Shown here: in pieces, positions 62,455-64,000 of the stretch
Layout of the letters: every line of letters begins with the position of its first letter
How positions within the stretch are numbered: position 1 is the stretch's first letter
Assembly (NCBI GenBank): GCA_014872805.1
Contig: WKFN01000003.1
Coordinates: 1 to 64,000, forward strand
DNA length: 64,000 nt
DNA from: Opacimonas sp014872805
GTDB taxonomy: Bacteria; Pseudomonadota; Gammaproteobacteria; Enterobacterales; Alteromonadaceae
Direction: 5' to 3'
Made by a program: the position numbers and the translations under genes
The notes under the pieces: generated by a model
The model's input: only the letters and a program-made list of their open reading frames with translations
Database searches by the model: none
Told to the model about the DNA's origin: nothing

Positions 62455-63432
62455 ATGAGAAAGTGGGCACTTGCAAGTATTTTTCTTGCTTTAATTGTGA
62501 TTGTATTAGGTGCATACACTCGTTTAACCGATGCGGGTTTAGGCTGCCCTGATTGGCCAGGGTGTTATGGTCACGTAGGAGTGCCTATGACTCAAGAAAC
62601 CATTGATACGGCCAATGCTGCATTTCCTGAACGTCCTGTCGAAGTTGAAAAAGCCTGGAATGAAATGATCCACCGTTATGCAGCCTCCACTCTTGGGTTG
62701 TTTATTGTCATCATCACCGGTCTGGCATTGTTCAAACGTCAACATAATCAGCCTTTAAAGTTGCCTATTTTTTTATTGCTGATGGTGTGCTTTCAAGGGG
62801 CCCTAGGGATGTGGACCGTGACACTTAATCTACTGCCAGCGGTAGTGATGATGCATCTTCTGGGTGGTTTCACAGTGATATCATGCTTATTTTTGCTGTA
62901 CTTGCGTTTAACCCCATTTAGTATTCCCTCAAGTAACCAACACATGCGAAAAACCGCTCCTTGGGCACTGTTGGGCATGGTTTTATTGGTCATACAGATT
63001 GCGTTAGGTGGCTGGACCTCAGCGAACTACGCATCGCTAGCGTGCACCGAGTTACCGATTTGTGAAGGTAATTGGACCGAGCGACTCAATTTTGCAGGGG
63101 CGTTTAGTATCCCAGAAGCAGACAATTACGAATTTGGCGTGCATCCATATGAAGACCGAATGACCATGCATGTCATGCATAGATTTGGCGCCATTATTGT
63201 GACCGCATATATTGTGTGGTTAGCATTGCGCCTATGGTCACAAGCACATTCTCATTTGATTCGCCGTTTGGCGGTCACCATGGGAGTGGTGTTAACCGTC
63301 CAAGTCGCTTTGGGCATTTCCAATGTCGTGTATTCATTACCTTTAACCGTTGCCACGTTACATAATGCGGTTGCGGCCTGTTTATTACTGGTAATGGTCA
63401 TGATTACATATATTTTATATCGCAGAGTCTAG
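62455..63432 (+). CDS. ctaA: Heme A synthase
   Basis: A 325-residue membrane protein of the COX15/CtaA family that oxidises heme O to heme A. Eight helices are predicted. Conserved segments include GAYTRLTDAGLGCPDWPGCYG near 21-41, the heme-ligand histidine in EMIHRYAAS and the second set in MHVMHRFGA and LHNAVAA. It follows the SCO-like gene after 9 bases and is followed by ctaB after 9 bases. Confidence 0.96.
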   Translation: MRKWALASIFLALIVIVLGAYTRLTDAGLGCPDWPGCYGHVGVPMTQETIDTANAAFPERPVEVEKAWNEMIHRYAASTLGLFIVIITGLALFKRQHNQPLKLPIFLLLMVCFQGALGMWTVTLNLLPAVVMMHLLGGFTVISCLFLLYLRLTPFSIPSSNQHMRKTAPWALLGMVLLVIQIALGGWTSANYASLACTELPICEGNWTERLNFAGAFSIPEADNYEFGVHPYEDRMTMHVMHRFGAIIVTAYIVWLALRLWSQAHSHLIRRLAVTMGVVLTVQVALGISNVVYSLPLTVATLHNAVAACLLLVMVMITYILYRRV

Positions 63433-63441
63433 GAGTTTTTC

Positions 63442-64000
63442 ATGGCCAATACCGTTTCTCTCGCCAAACCAGACCGTTCTAGTATTAAACGCGCAGTTTG
63501 GCGTGATTATTACGAAATGACCAAGCCCAATGTGGTATTGTTGTTATTGCTCACTGCGTTAGTCGGTATGTGCTTGGCAACCGAGACTTGGGTCGAGCCG
63601 CTGGTACTTGTGGTTGGTCTGTTTGGTATTGGCGCGCTTTCATCAGCAGCTGCGGTGGTCAATCACGTTGTGGATGAACATATTGATGCCAAAATGGCGC
63701 GCACCATCAATCGACCGATTGCCAAAGGAAGAGTGAGTAAACAAAATGCCTTGTGGTTTGCGTTTGCTCTGGGAGTGGCGGGCTTTGTAGCCTTAGCCGT
63801 CTGGATCAATATGTTAACGGCGGTGCTAACTTTTGCAGGCTTAGTGGGGTATGCCGGTATTTACACCATGTACCTGAAACGTGCAACGCCACAAAATATT
63901 GTTATCGGAGGCCTAGCAGGTGCCATACCCCCCTTACTAGGCTGGACTGCGGTAACTGGCGAAATCCATGCTTATCCATTGTTACTTGTGCTGATCATAT
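63442..64000 (+). CDS. ctaB: Protoheme IX farnesyltransferase (heme O synthase), cut by the window end
   Basis: The first 186 residues are present, starting at MANTVSLAKPD with TAGGAG upstream. YYEMTKPNVVLLLLLTALVG near 24-43 and VVNHVVDEHIDAKMARTINR near 73-92 form the UbiA-type prenyltransferase core, the latter corresponding to the NxxxDxxxD motif. NRPIAKGRVS follows. The enzyme converts heme B to heme O, supplying CtaA. The C-terminal third lies outside the window. Confidence 0.95.
   Translation, partial: MANTVSLAKPDRSSIKRAVWRDYYEMTKPNVVLLLLLTALVGMCLATETWVEPLVLVVGLFGIGALSSAAAVVNHVVDEHIDAKMARTINRPIAKGRVSKQNALWFAFALGVAGFVALAVWINMLTAVLTFAGLVGYAGIYTMYLKRATPQNIVIGGLAGAIPPLLGWTAVTGEIHAYPLLLVLII

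Overview
The window looks like chromosomal DNA of a marine-type gammaproteobacterium, most probably of the Alteromonas/Colwellia/Pseudoalteromonas kind. That view rests on the core-gene arrangement (yicC / rph-pyrE, proBA, ilvC/ilvY, ilvEDA, plsB / lexA / cox operon with ctaG, SURF1, DUF2909, ctaA, ctaB) and on E. coli-like protein forms (long class II IlvC, PlsB, LexA with two SOS boxes). No rRNA, tRNA or CRISPR array was seen.

Positions 1 to about 26.8 kb are an accessory region, visibly more A/T-rich than the rest. It starts with the tail of an IS3-like transposase and its terminal repeat. A two-gene unit follows (PanE-like reductase and prephenate-dehydratase/ACT-like protein). Next, on the minus strand, comes an envelope operon: YCF48-type lipoprotein, MMPL/RND transporter, DUF1302 protein and DUF1329 protein, then a terminator and an ABM-domain membrane protein. 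A DmpR/MopR-type sigma-54 activator follows, and then a complete divergent phenol hydroxylase plus meta-cleavage operon in the classical order dmpKLMNOPQBCDEFGHI. This would convert phenol through catechol and 2-hydroxymuconic semialdehyde to pyruvate and acetyl-CoA. A glutathione S-transferase, a broken FKBP-type isomerase fragment and a P4-type tyrosine integrase beside the 3' end of yicC close the region. An integrase at the 3' end of yicC is the known arrangement of yicC-targeted genomic islands.

The main discovery-type observation is regulatory. The dmp operon has a -24/-12 (sigma-54) promoter at 11847-11862 with a DmpR-like palindrome upstream. The envelope operon on the other side of dmpR carries a consensus-perfect sigma-54 promoter at 9638-9653 on the minus strand, with weaker enhancer-like palindromes upstream. 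A third, weaker -24/-12 match precedes the PanE/PheA-like pair. This suggests one phenol-sensing activator drives catabolism together with an uncharacterised trans-envelope lipid/hydrophobe handling system. Remnants of IS ends bracket the 9.7-kb envelope segment, suggesting it was joined to the dmp block by IS activity.

From 26.8 kb to 64 kb the DNA is ordinary core genome. It holds yicC; rph-pyrE-tusA; a periplasmic methyltransferase-like protein; a YqaA-family membrane protein; an amidohydrolase; DUF3014 and DUF6482 proteins; a GNAT/semialdehyde dehydrogenase pair; a DUF6702/M1 peptidase pair; proBA with two transporters; ilvC and ilvY with a LysR-type operator; comM; ilvE-ilvD-ilvA; a MipA/OmpV protein; plsB; lexA; and the aa3-type cytochrome oxidase operon. 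The last gene, ctaB/cyoE, is cut by the window end.
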